11,730 nucleotides of DNA. Source: Euryarchaeota archaeon UBA242. GTDB taxonomy: Archaea; Thermoplasmatota; Poseidoniia; Poseidoniales; Poseidoniaceae. Shown one piece after another: positions 6,979-11,730 of the stretch; positions within the stretch are counted from its first letter, which is position 1, and each line of letters starts with the position of its first letter. The notes under the pieces are model-generated. The model saw only the letters and a program-made list of their open reading frames with translations. It had not been told where the DNA came from and did no database searches. The stretch is from positions 1-11,730 of the forward strand of contig DAJY01000097.1 of NCBI GenBank assembly GCA_002499015.1, read 5' to 3'. The position numbers and the translations under genes were made by a program.

Positions 6979-7896
6979 ATGACTGACGCATTTGTAGTAT
7001 TTGTTAGATTTGAAGAAAAGCTTCTCCTCCTTAAGAGAGGGGAGTCAGATGGAGATTTCCCTGGGCTTTGGGACGGGGTATGGGGAGTCGCAGATTCTCA
7101 AGAAGAAGTCATTCAACGTGTTTCAGACTCAACAGGAATTCCGGTTGAGAGTTTACACTATGATTGCACTGGTCCAGAGCGAGGTATTGACATGGGCCGA
7201 AGTTTGGTCGATGTAATGCCAATACTTGTTATTTCTAATACCGATGAGATAGATGTCAAAGGGCGCTATACTGAAGGTCGCTGGGTTGACCCGGGTCAAT
7301 TGCAAGAATACCGTTGTATTTTCTCAGATATTGATATGGAAAACGCAGATGGACTATTCAAGGAAATGTATGGTTCAGTCGGTTCTTTCCTTTTCATTGT
7401 TAAAACTGCAATCGGTGCAGAGAAGAGAGTTGCAGACGAAATGTATGCACGTTTGCATGGCAGTGGTTCTCTAACTGCTCTACAAAATGACATAATGTCA
7501 ATTCTTCATCCACCAGCCATGCGTGGATATGTTTTCGTTGAATCAAGTGCATTGCACCATGTCGAAAAATTGATTGGTCGTTCTGGTGGAAGAGATCCTA
7601 AGGCTCGTCGTGGTCTAAATCAAACTCCACTAAAGAATGCAAAAACAGTGCTTCCAGGCGAAGCACCATTGCAAGATATTCTACCATACCTCGAACCGAA
7701 GGCAGTGACCTCTGGAATTGAAGTCGGCTGTATCGTTGAAATTGTTACAGGCGCATTCAAGGGCGAGAAAGCTCGTGTAATCAGTGTCGCAGAAATGAAG
7801 GAAGAAGTTAGCATGGAGTTGTACGAACAACCTATTCCAATGACTTTGAACATGCGTGGCGACCACGTCCGTGTAGTCGAAAGAGTTGACGAGTGA
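6979..7896 (+). CDS. spt5: Transcription elongation factor Spt5 (NusG family) with N-terminal Nudix-like domain
   Basis: A 305-residue protein, about twice the usual archaeal Spt5 length of about 150. Residues about 135-240 are an NGN domain: F-L-F-I-V-K-T at the start, H-P-P-A-M-R-G-Y-V-F-V-E at 177-188, then V-L-P-G-E. Residues about 245-300 are a KOW domain, with G-A-F-K-G-E-K-A at 258-265. Spt5 with Spt4 binds the RNA polymerase clamp and keeps elongation processive. Residues 1-126 resemble a Nudix fold: strand F-V-V-F-V-R, F-P-G-L-W (27-31), and G-R-W-V-D-P at 100-105. The Nudix-box position 46-54 reads Q-R-V-S-D-S-T-G-I instead of R-E-U-x-E-E-x-G-U, so the catalytic glutamates are missing. 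The start is secure: GGTGA lies just before the ATG, 14 bases after secE. An internal ATG (7366) before the NGN domain could give a standard short Spt5. Confidence 0.9.
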   Translation: MTDAFVVFVRFEEKLLLLKRGESDGDFPGLWDGVWGVADSQEEVIQRVSDSTGIPVESLHYDCTGPERGIDMGRSLVDVMPILVISNTDEIDVKGRYTEGRWVDPGQLQEYRCIFSDIDMENADGLFKEMYGSVGSFLFIVKTAIGAEKRVADEMYARLHGSGSLTALQNDIMSILHPPAMRGYVFVESSALHHVEKLIGRSGGRDPKARRGLNQTPLKNAKTVLPGEAPLQDILPYLEPKAVTSGIEVGCIVEIVTGAFKGEKARVISVAEMKEEVSMELYEQPIPMTLNMRGDHVRVVERVDE

Positions 7897-7982
7897 AGCC
7901 CTATTTGGCATCTATTGTGGACTATTCACTGCTTCAAAGCCAATTCTCCTTGTAACCAACCATTATTTCAGCCGCGGCGCGG

Positions 7983-7990
7983 TTAAATAG
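7983..7990 (+). promoter_or_regulatory. Candidate promoter of the L11-L1-L10-L12 cluster
   Basis: TTAAATAG follows a GC-rich CCGCGGCGCGG stretch in the 145-base gap after spt5. It lies about 26 bases before a likely start near 8011 and would leave a leader of about 30 bases before the L11 ATG at 8042. It is the only clear TATA-like sequence in the gap. No part of an L11 N-terminal domain is encoded in this gap in any frame I read. Confidence 0.45.
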
Positions 7991-8041
7991 GGGAGTTTAG
8001 TCGGCGAAATACCCACGTCTGTGAGTAATGGAGTTGACAAT

Positions 8042-8323
8042 ATGCCGAAACCTTGGACATCAAAGCTGATAATTAAAGCGCTTGGAGTTAAGAAGTGTAA
8101 CGGAAGTCTTGACACTGCTACTGAAAGTCTCTCTCTTGAGAAAGCAATGGAAGTTGCAAAAGAGAAGGCAGACTTAGGCCATCTAACTGGTTCTGATCTA
8201 AAAGGACAAACTAGAGAGATAATTGGAACATGTGTATCTATGCGTGTAAAGATTGATGGCCACTGGGCAAATGAAGCGCTAAAGATCATTAGCAATGGAG
8301 AATGGGACGAGCGATTTAACTGA
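8042..8323 (+). CDS. rpl11: Ribosomal protein L11 (uL11), C-terminal domain only
   Basis: This 93-residue protein aligns only with the C-terminal, rRNA-binding domain of archaeal L11. It opens at the inter-domain region (P-W-T-S-K-L-I-I-K-A-L-G-V, matching the usual P-P-T-x-A-L-I-K-K-E-L-G). It then has the S-L-S-L-E-K helix and the hallmark E-I-I-G-T-C-V-S-M-R-V near residues 60-70, and ends at the family's normal C-terminus. Full-length archaeal L11 is about 155-165 residues. The missing N-terminal domain normally contacts elongation factors at the GTPase-associated centre and carries the glycine/proline-rich G-P-P-L-G region. The ATG at 8042 has GGAG 8 bases upstream. A GTG at 8021 would add only 7 residues. 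Position at the head of L11-L1-L10-L12 confirms the identity. It may be a lineage trait or a second copy. Confidence 0.88.
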   Translation: MPKPWTSKLIIKALGVKKCNGSLDTATESLSLEKAMEVAKEKADLGHLTGSDLKGQTREIIGTCVSMRVKIDGHWANEALKIISNGEWDERFN

Positions 8324-8333
8324 ATTACGAACC

Positions 8334-8366
8334 GCGGGAGAAGCATTAACTTGCTTCGCTGACCGC
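8334..8366 (+). promoter_or_regulatory. Hairpin before L1, candidate L1 autoregulatory site
   Basis: GCGG (8334-8337) pairs with CCGC (8363-8366). GAAGC (8340-8344) pairs with GCTTC (8353-8357) around an 8-base loop. Between the two stems is an asymmetric internal loop, GA opposite GCTGA. The structure ends one base before the L1 ribosome-binding site GAGGTGAT. Archaeal L1 is known to bind its own mRNA at a structure resembling its 23S site (shown in Methanococcus, proposed in Halobacterium). This hairpin fits by position and by its asymmetric loop, but the resemblance to the rRNA site was not computed. Confidence 0.5.
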
Positions 8367-8379
8367 AGAGGTGATTATT

Positions 8380-9024
8380 ATGGAGAAAAAAATAAACCAA
8401 GCAATCAAAGACGCATTAAGTAATGCGCCTAAGCGTAATTTCGTCGAATCTGTAGATATTACATTCACAATCAGAGATGTCGACCTGAAGAATCCTACTA
8501 ACCGTATCAAGGAAGAAATCCGTCTTCCATCTGGTCGCGGACGAGAATTAAAAATCGCAATGTTCGCTGCAAGCGAAGCCGCAACTATGGCTAAGGCTGC
8601 AGGAATTACTGTCATCACTCCACAAGAGATTGAGGATTTGGGCGGTAACAAGGGTAAAGCAAAGAAAGTTGCTAACACTTACGATTACTTCCTTTCCGAA
8701 GTTCCTCACATGGGACTTATCGGTAGATACCTCGGTGTGGTTCTAGGTCCTCGGGGCAAAATGCCACGACCAGTCCCTCCAACATTAGATCCAGGCGTTA
8801 TCGCAACAGGTCTGATGTCAACCGTTGTCGTCAAGTCTGGCGACAAAATTACTTTCCATGCAACAATTGGAACCGTAAACCAAAGCCAAGAGGAACTTCA
8901 AGCTAATGCTATGGCAGTTTACGACCGTGTAACCTCAAAGTTAGAGCGTGGAATTGGAAACATTCGTTCACTTTACATCAAGACCACAATGGGTCCTGCA
9001 CAACAAATCGAGGTGGTTAATTGA
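8380..9024 (+). CDS. rpl1: Ribosomal protein L1 (uL1)
   Basis: A 214-residue archaeal-type L1, a normal length. Two-domain L1 forms the mobile stalk that binds 23S rRNA and helps release deacylated tRNA from the E site. The conserved core is visible as M-G-L-I-G-R-Y-L-G-V-V-L-G-P-R-G-K-M-P at 111-129. The G-T-V-N-Q segment near 164-168 and the C-terminal S-L-Y-I-K-T-T-M-G-P also match the family. The ATG at 8380 is chosen because GAGGTGAT ends 5 bases upstream. The frame-open GTG at 8371 falls inside that ribosome-binding site. It lies 56 bases after L11 with a hairpin between, and its stop overlaps the L10 start by four bases. Confidence 0.96.
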   Translation: MEKKINQAIKDALSNAPKRNFVESVDITFTIRDVDLKNPTNRIKEEIRLPSGRGRELKIAMFAASEAATMAKAAGITVITPQEIEDLGGNKGKAKKVANTYDYFLSEVPHMGLIGRYLGVVLGPRGKMPRPVPPTLDPGVIATGLMSTVVVKSGDKITFHATIGTVNQSQEELQANAMAVYDRVTSKLERGIGNIRSLYIKTTMGPAQQIEVVN

Positions 9025-10043
9025 TTCCTAAGGTAATTTCCTGGAAGAAAGATGTGGTTGTAGATTTAGTCAACCTTCTTGAAAGCGGTGATACGATTGC
9101 AGTTATTGATATCCACGGAGTTCCAGCAGATTCCATGATAGGAATGCGCTCTTCACTTCGTGATAATTTAACAATTCGCGTTGCTAAGAAGCGTTTGATG
9201 CGTCTTGCTTGGGAAAGCGCAGGTCGAAATGCAGATGAACTAGAACAATTATTCGATAGTGCAATACAACCTGCACTAGTATCGTCAAGTAAATTGAATT
9301 CATTTGAGATGTTTACAGCACTGAAAGCAACTCAAGCTGGCCGTGCTGCTAAGCCTGGTGAACGTGCTCCTCACGACATTGTCGTTGAGAAGATGGATAC
9401 TGGAATGCCTCCTGGTCCAATCGTTGGTGACCTGAACTCTGTAGGAATTCCTGCTAAGATCATGAAGGGCTCCGTACAAATCCAAAAGAGAATAGTTATT
9501 CTCCTAGAAGGAGAAGAATTCAAAGGGGACCTCGGTCTTATGTTGTCTAAGTTAGGTATCAATCCAATCATAGCAGGTCTACGTTTGTGTGGTACACTAG
9601 AGGGTGGAACTGTTTTCGCTCCTAGCACATTAGATATCAACTTCGAACAATTTGAAAGTGATTTAATTTCTTATGCATCAGGAGCATTCAATCTTGCTTG
9701 CAACATTACTTGGTTTACTAACCAAACAATACCAACAATCCTTGCAAAGGCGAGCCGCGAGGCTCTTGCTGTTGCATTGGAAGCGGCTGTCACTAATGCT
9801 GACACCATGCCGCATCTTGTCGGAAGAGCACACCGCGGCGCTATGGCTGTCGCAGGCTCTCTTGACAGTGACGCTCTCGACGACGAACTGGCGGCTATGC
9901 TAGGCGCTGCGGCTAACGCCGCTGCATCTGCATCCGCTGCTGTTGCTGAGAGTGCTTCATCAGCCCCTGCCGAGGCCGATGAAGAAGAAGACGAGGAAGA
10001 AGAGGAAGCCGGTTTCGGCGGCCTTGGAGACCTATTCGGTTGA
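9021..10043 (+). CDS. rpl10: Ribosomal protein L10 / acidic stalk protein P0 (uL10)
   Basis: A 340-residue archaeal P0-type L10, the base of the ribosomal stalk that binds rRNA and carries L12 dimers. Residues 1-100 form the rRNA-binding domain. The archaeal/eukaryotic insertion domain follows at about 110-180, with A-P-H-D-I-V-V and P-P-G-P-I-V-G. Helical L12-binding segments lie near 205-290, then an Ala/Ser-rich hinge and the acidic tail ending G-F-G-G-L-G-D-L-F-G. That tail is the site contacted by translation GTPases. Translation starts at TTG, which forms TTGA with the L1 stop. GAGGTG lies 5 bases upstream, so the start is convincing despite the rare codon, and translational coupling to L1 is likely. 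The tail closely matches that of L12 next door, at both protein and DNA level. Confidence 0.96.
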   Translation: MIPKVISWKKDVVVDLVNLLESGDTIAVIDIHGVPADSMIGMRSSLRDNLTIRVAKKRLMRLAWESAGRNADELEQLFDSAIQPALVSSSKLNSFEMFTALKATQAGRAAKPGERAPHDIVVEKMDTGMPPGPIVGDLNSVGIPAKIMKGSVQIQKRIVILLEGEEFKGDLGLMLSKLGINPIIAGLRLCGTLEGGTVFAPSTLDINFEQFESDLISYASGAFNLACNITWFTNQTIPTILAKASREALAVALEAAVTNADTMPHLVGRAHRGAMAVAGSLDSDALDDELAAMLGAAANAAASASAAVAESASSAPAEADEEEDEEEEEAGFGGLGDLFG

Positions 10044-10066
10044 ACGAAATATTGAGGTGAAAAATT

Positions 10067-10366
10067 ATGGAATACGTATACGCTGCTATGCTACTGCACG
10101 CTGCTGGAAATGAAATAACTGAAAAAGCTGTCACTGCCACTTTGGCTGGTGCTGGCGTAGATGTAGACGCTGCTCGCGTGAAGGCACTTTGTGCTTCTCT
10201 CGCTGGTGTCGACATCGCTGATGCTATGACCAAAGCTGTCGCTGCACCTGCCGCTGCTGCTCCTGCAGCAGCTGCTTCATCCTCTGACGCCCCTGCGGAA
10301 GCAGAGGAAGAAGAAGAAGATGATGAAGAAGCTGGTTTCGACGGTCTTGGTTCCCTATTCGGTTGA
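10067..10366 (+). CDS. rpl12: Ribosomal protein L12 / acidic stalk protein P1
   Basis: A 99-residue archaeal L12 (P1-type, unrelated in fold to bacterial L7/L12). The N-terminal helical dimerisation and P0-binding region starts [11 protein letters not shown] and runs to about residue 60. An Ala-rich hinge follows, then the acidic tail ending [10 protein letters not shown]. Several copies bind helices of L10 and recruit elongation factors. The ATG has GAGGTGA 7 bases upstream and comes 23 bases after the L10 stop. It is the last gene of the stalk cluster; the region after it holds hairpins but no ribosomal gene. Confidence 0.96.
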   Translation: MEYVYAAMLLHAAGNEITEKAVTATLAGAGVDVDAARVKALCASLAGVDIADAMTKAVAAPAAAAPAAAASSSDAPAEAEEEEEDDEEAGFDGLGSLFG

Positions 10367-10385
10367 ATTGGACTCCGAGCGCCGC

Positions 10386-10502
10386 CGAGCGTTCTCGCTT
10401 GACCAGTAAATGGTCTAGTGAGTGATTGCACGGTAAACGCCTCCGGTCCAGACTCAACGGAATACCTCGCCTTTGGGCGTGGATCAAACAGTCTACCGTG
10501 CA
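10386..10502 (+). ncRNA. Candidate structured RNA downstream of L12
   Basis: No convincing gene lies between 10367 and 10620. This part folds as a string of hairpins. CGAGCG/CGCTTG (10386-10391 with 10396-10401) has a TTCT loop. GACCA/TGGTC (10401-10405 with 10411-10415) shares base 10401 with it. A long compound hairpin has a 9-base perfect outer stem, TGCACGGTA (10427-10435) with TACCGTGCA (10494-10502). Inside it are GGTCCA/TGGATC (10445-10450 with 10480-10485) and CGCC/GGCG around TTTG (10468-10479). The outer stem, internal loop and inner stem recall an H/ACA guide RNA, but no ACA follows. It is not a tRNA, since no T arm is present. It could be a separate RNA, the 3' untranslated region of the stalk mRNA, or a leader of the next gene. 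Strand is assumed from the neighbours. Confidence 0.4.
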
Positions 10503-10513
10503 TTCGAGATAAC

Positions 10514-10535
10514 ACCTATTGCTGCGGCAATAGGT
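10514..10535 (+). terminator. 9-base-pair hairpin after the stalk cluster, possible transcript end
   Basis: ACCTATTGC (10514-10522) and GCAATAGGT (10527-10535) form a perfect stem with loop TGCG. It is not followed immediately by a T-run. T-rich stretches come later (10591-10620), as in archaeal terminators that need only T-tracts. It could therefore be a processing or stability element instead of a terminator. Confidence 0.35.
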
Positions 10536-10551
10536 ATCCCAAATTTGGGAT
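10536..10551. promoter_or_regulatory. Perfect 16-base palindrome, candidate protein-binding site
   Basis: ATCCCAAATTTGGGAT is a perfect 8+8 palindrome with no spacer. It directly abuts the preceding hairpin and lies about 70 bases before the GTG gene at 10621. The form suits a homodimeric DNA-binding protein. A loop-less palindrome is a poor RNA hairpin. Confidence 0.4.
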
Positions 10552-10595
10552 TTCGCCTTCTCATTATCTGAGGATTTTGAGAGGGCTAAAATTTT

Positions 10596-10604
10596 CTTTT
10601 ATCA
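10596..10604 (+). promoter_or_regulatory. Candidate TATA box for the gene at 10621
   Basis: CTTTTATCA is TATA-like and centred about 21-25 bases before the GTG start. Transcription would begin at or very near the start codon, giving a leaderless mRNA. That agrees with the absence of any ribosome-binding sequence before this GTG. Confidence 0.35.
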
Positions 10605-10620
10605 GTTATTGTTATTTTGA

Positions 10621-11181
10621 GTGAAAACTTTCATCCGGTTTATTGATGCACTATTGGCTACAGCACCAGTCATGGTGAAGAGAGCGACCTTAGATTTGGA
10701 ACTCTCACCAACACCAGTTGAATGCATCAAAGCATTACGTGAGTTAGCAGATTCTGCTGGTTGGAAACTAGAGAGACATGAAGGTTCTAGATTAGTCGAT
10801 CGTTTTGCAATCATTATGCCGATGGCCCAATCAGCTAGAACTCTAGGTTTGGTGGTGAAAGATGGACCTCTTAGGGGGCTTGAACTGGTTTGTTGGTCAG
10901 AAACTAGAGGGTCAAGTGGCGCCATTAACATTGCAAGTTGGTTATTACCTGGTGGGGAGGAACATCCGTTAACAAGAAATCTTTTGCTCAATTGGGTTGC
11001 ACTGCTCCCTCGCTGTCCATGGAGATGGACCTTTGGTGAAAAATCTAAAATTGGATATTTGCTACCGGTATGGAGAAAATCTAAGAAAAAGTTTGCTAAA
11101 TTAGGATTTAATGTAAAATCAAAACAGTGGCCGATAGTTGCACAAGAACCTTGGTTTGGTTCAACAACTAGTGAAGAATAG
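10621..11181 (+). CDS. Protein of unknown function, 186 residues
   Basis: I do not recognise this protein. It has no signal peptide, no convincing transmembrane helix and no known catalytic motif. The N-terminal half has mixed alpha/beta character (helix around P-V-E-C-I-K-A-L-R-E-L-A, strands around F-A-I-I-M-P and T-L-G-L-V-V-K). The C-terminal half is rich in Trp and Lys, with W-R-W-T-F-G-E-K-S-K at 133-142 and W-R-K-S-K-K-K at 151-157, which could bind nucleic acid or a membrane surface. The start is GTG with no ribosome-binding site but a TATA-like sequence about 21 bases upstream, suggesting leaderless translation. The next ATG (10672) would remove 17 residues and also has no ribosome-binding site. 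The opposite strand is also open over nearly the same span, but that frame encodes a Ser/Asn-rich, less protein-like product. Confidence 0.68.
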   Translation: MKTFIRFIDALLATAPVMVKRATLDLELSPTPVECIKALRELADSAGWKLERHEGSRLVDRFAIIMPMAQSARTLGLVVKDGPLRGLELVCWSETRGSSGAINIASWLLPGGEEHPLTRNLLLNWVALLPRCPWRWTFGEKSKIGYLLPVWRKSKKKFAKLGFNVKSKQWPIVAQEPWFGSTTSEE

Positions 11182-11257
11182 GTCAAATTAGGAATTATCA
11201 GTTAACCGAAAGTAATACGGCCAATGCCCCACCACAGTTACAGTAGGAGAGATTGAA

Positions 11258-11730
11258 ATGGTCAACCTAAGTGAGTTCAGTGAAAACTTGAAATCCAACC
11301 GTGATACTCAAATCACAGTAGGATTGATTGTAATTTTCATGTTGTTATTCCCTCTATATTTTAATTATGCATCAAACAATATTTCATCCGGTGGAGCATT
11401 GGGGAGTGTCGGTGATTACAAGGTCTCTGGAGAATATACATTTATCGAATTAGATAGTGGTACTGAGGGTATTGCAGATGGAGACACACTAACTCTAGAA
11501 TTACATTCAGATGCTGTGCAAAGTCAAATTGCGGGCAAGAATTTAGTTGCAGTAATAGTTAATATGACCTATGATGAAGATGAAACAAGAAACGGATTCC
11601 CGCCAGGTGCCGGATGTGCAGGTCCATTAGGTGGAAATGATGCAGCAGACACAATCACGGCAGCAGTAACTCGTAGTAATATCACAGCATCAGGTTCGGG
11701 GCAGAATCCTGGAACCCATGAAGTTACAGC
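11258..11730 (+). CDS. Membrane-anchored protein of unknown function, 5' part only
   Basis: An open frame starts at ATG 11258 and runs off the right edge after 157 codons. GGAGA lies 7 bases upstream, so the start is well supported. A weak BRE/TATA-like CCGAAAGTAATA (11206-11217) precedes it. The protein has about 20 polar cytosolic residues, one transmembrane helix at about 21-36 (V-G-L-I-V-I-F-M-L-L-F-P-L), then a hydrophilic exported region. That region is rich in Gly, Ser, Thr, Asn and Asp and includes N-x-S/T motifs (for example N-M-T, N-I-T) that could be N-glycosylated. This looks like a cell-surface or pseudoperiplasmic protein held by an N-terminal anchor. No family is recognised, and the missing C-terminus may hold its functional domain. 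Confidence 0.8.
   Translation, partial: MVNLSEFSENLKSNRDTQITVGLIVIFMLLFPLYFNYASNNISSGGALGSVGDYKVSGEYTFIELDSGTEGIADGDTLTLELHSDAVQSQIAGKNLVAVIVNMTYDEDETRNGFPPGAGCAGPLGGNDAADTITAAVTRSNITASGSGQNPGTHEVT

Noticed and set aside
10427..10502. Possible tRNA or H/ACA RNA from the 9-base outer stem
   Set aside because: No T-loop (TTCGA-like) precedes the 3' strand on either strand, and no ACA follows the stem, so neither class can be assigned.
9913..10515. 200-codon minus-strand open frame opposite the ends of L10 and L12
   Set aside because: It is antisense to two certain ribosomal genes. The product is Ser/Ala-rich low complexity created by the acidic and Ala-rich tails.
10418..10624. Small plus-strand frame (68 residues) across the hairpin region
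   Set aside because: Its GTG start has no ribosome-binding site, the composition is atypical, and the span is fully explained by paired RNA-like segments.
10602..11186. 194-codon minus-strand open frame opposite the unknown gene at 10621
   Set aside because: The product is Ser/Asn/Pro-rich with few charged residues and looks less protein-like than the plus-strand frame, which also has a plausible promoter.
1..11730. CRISPR array, insertion sequence, integrase or prophage genes
   Set aside because: No spaced direct repeats, transposase-like protein or terminal repeats are seen; the genes are conserved core or copper-resistance functions.

Overview
The window looks like a chromosome segment of a planktonic euryarchaeon, most likely Marine Group II (Poseidoniales). 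That name is inferred from the combination of genes and was not tested by a search. Archaeal origin is well supported. SecE is followed by a KOW-type Spt5. The L11-L1-L10-L12 cluster ends in L10 and L12 proteins sharing the archaeal acidic '...GLG.LFG' tail. Ribosome-binding sites are GGTGA-like, TATA-like boxes lie about 25 bases before likely transcript starts, and the tRNA has no encoded CCA. The DNA is moderately AT-rich and uniform, with no mobile element, CRISPR array or prophage gene.

Left part (1-3117, minus strand): a tRNA-Leu(UAG), then a copper-handling operon read right to left. Its order is a 12-cysteine small protein, a Cu+-exporting P1B ATPase (CopA) overlapping it by 14 bases, and a 70-residue HMA chaperone. 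The operon promoter sits inside an 11-base perfect inverted repeat, a likely repressor operator covering the TATA box.

Middle (3118-6523, minus strand): an RNase II/R-family exoribonuclease with an RG-rich N-terminus, preceded by a zinc-finger-less DnaJ-type J-domain protein. Divergently, from 6692 on the plus strand, secE and spt5 form a pair. Spt5 has a degenerate Nudix-like domain fused to its N-terminus.

Right part (8042-10366, plus strand): the ribosomal stalk cluster. L11 lacks its whole N-terminal domain, L1 is preceded by a hairpin that may be an L1 autoregulatory site, L10 starts at a TTG overlapping the L1 stop, and L12 follows. Next comes about 250 bases without a convincing gene but rich in hairpins (a candidate structured RNA) and a perfect 16-base palindrome. 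A GTG-started gene of unknown function and the beginning of a one-helix membrane-anchored protein running off the edge complete the window.

The most unusual points are the L11 without an N-terminal domain, the Nudix-Spt5 fusion, the operator-flanked promoter with its metallothionein-like protein, and the structured intergenic region after L12.
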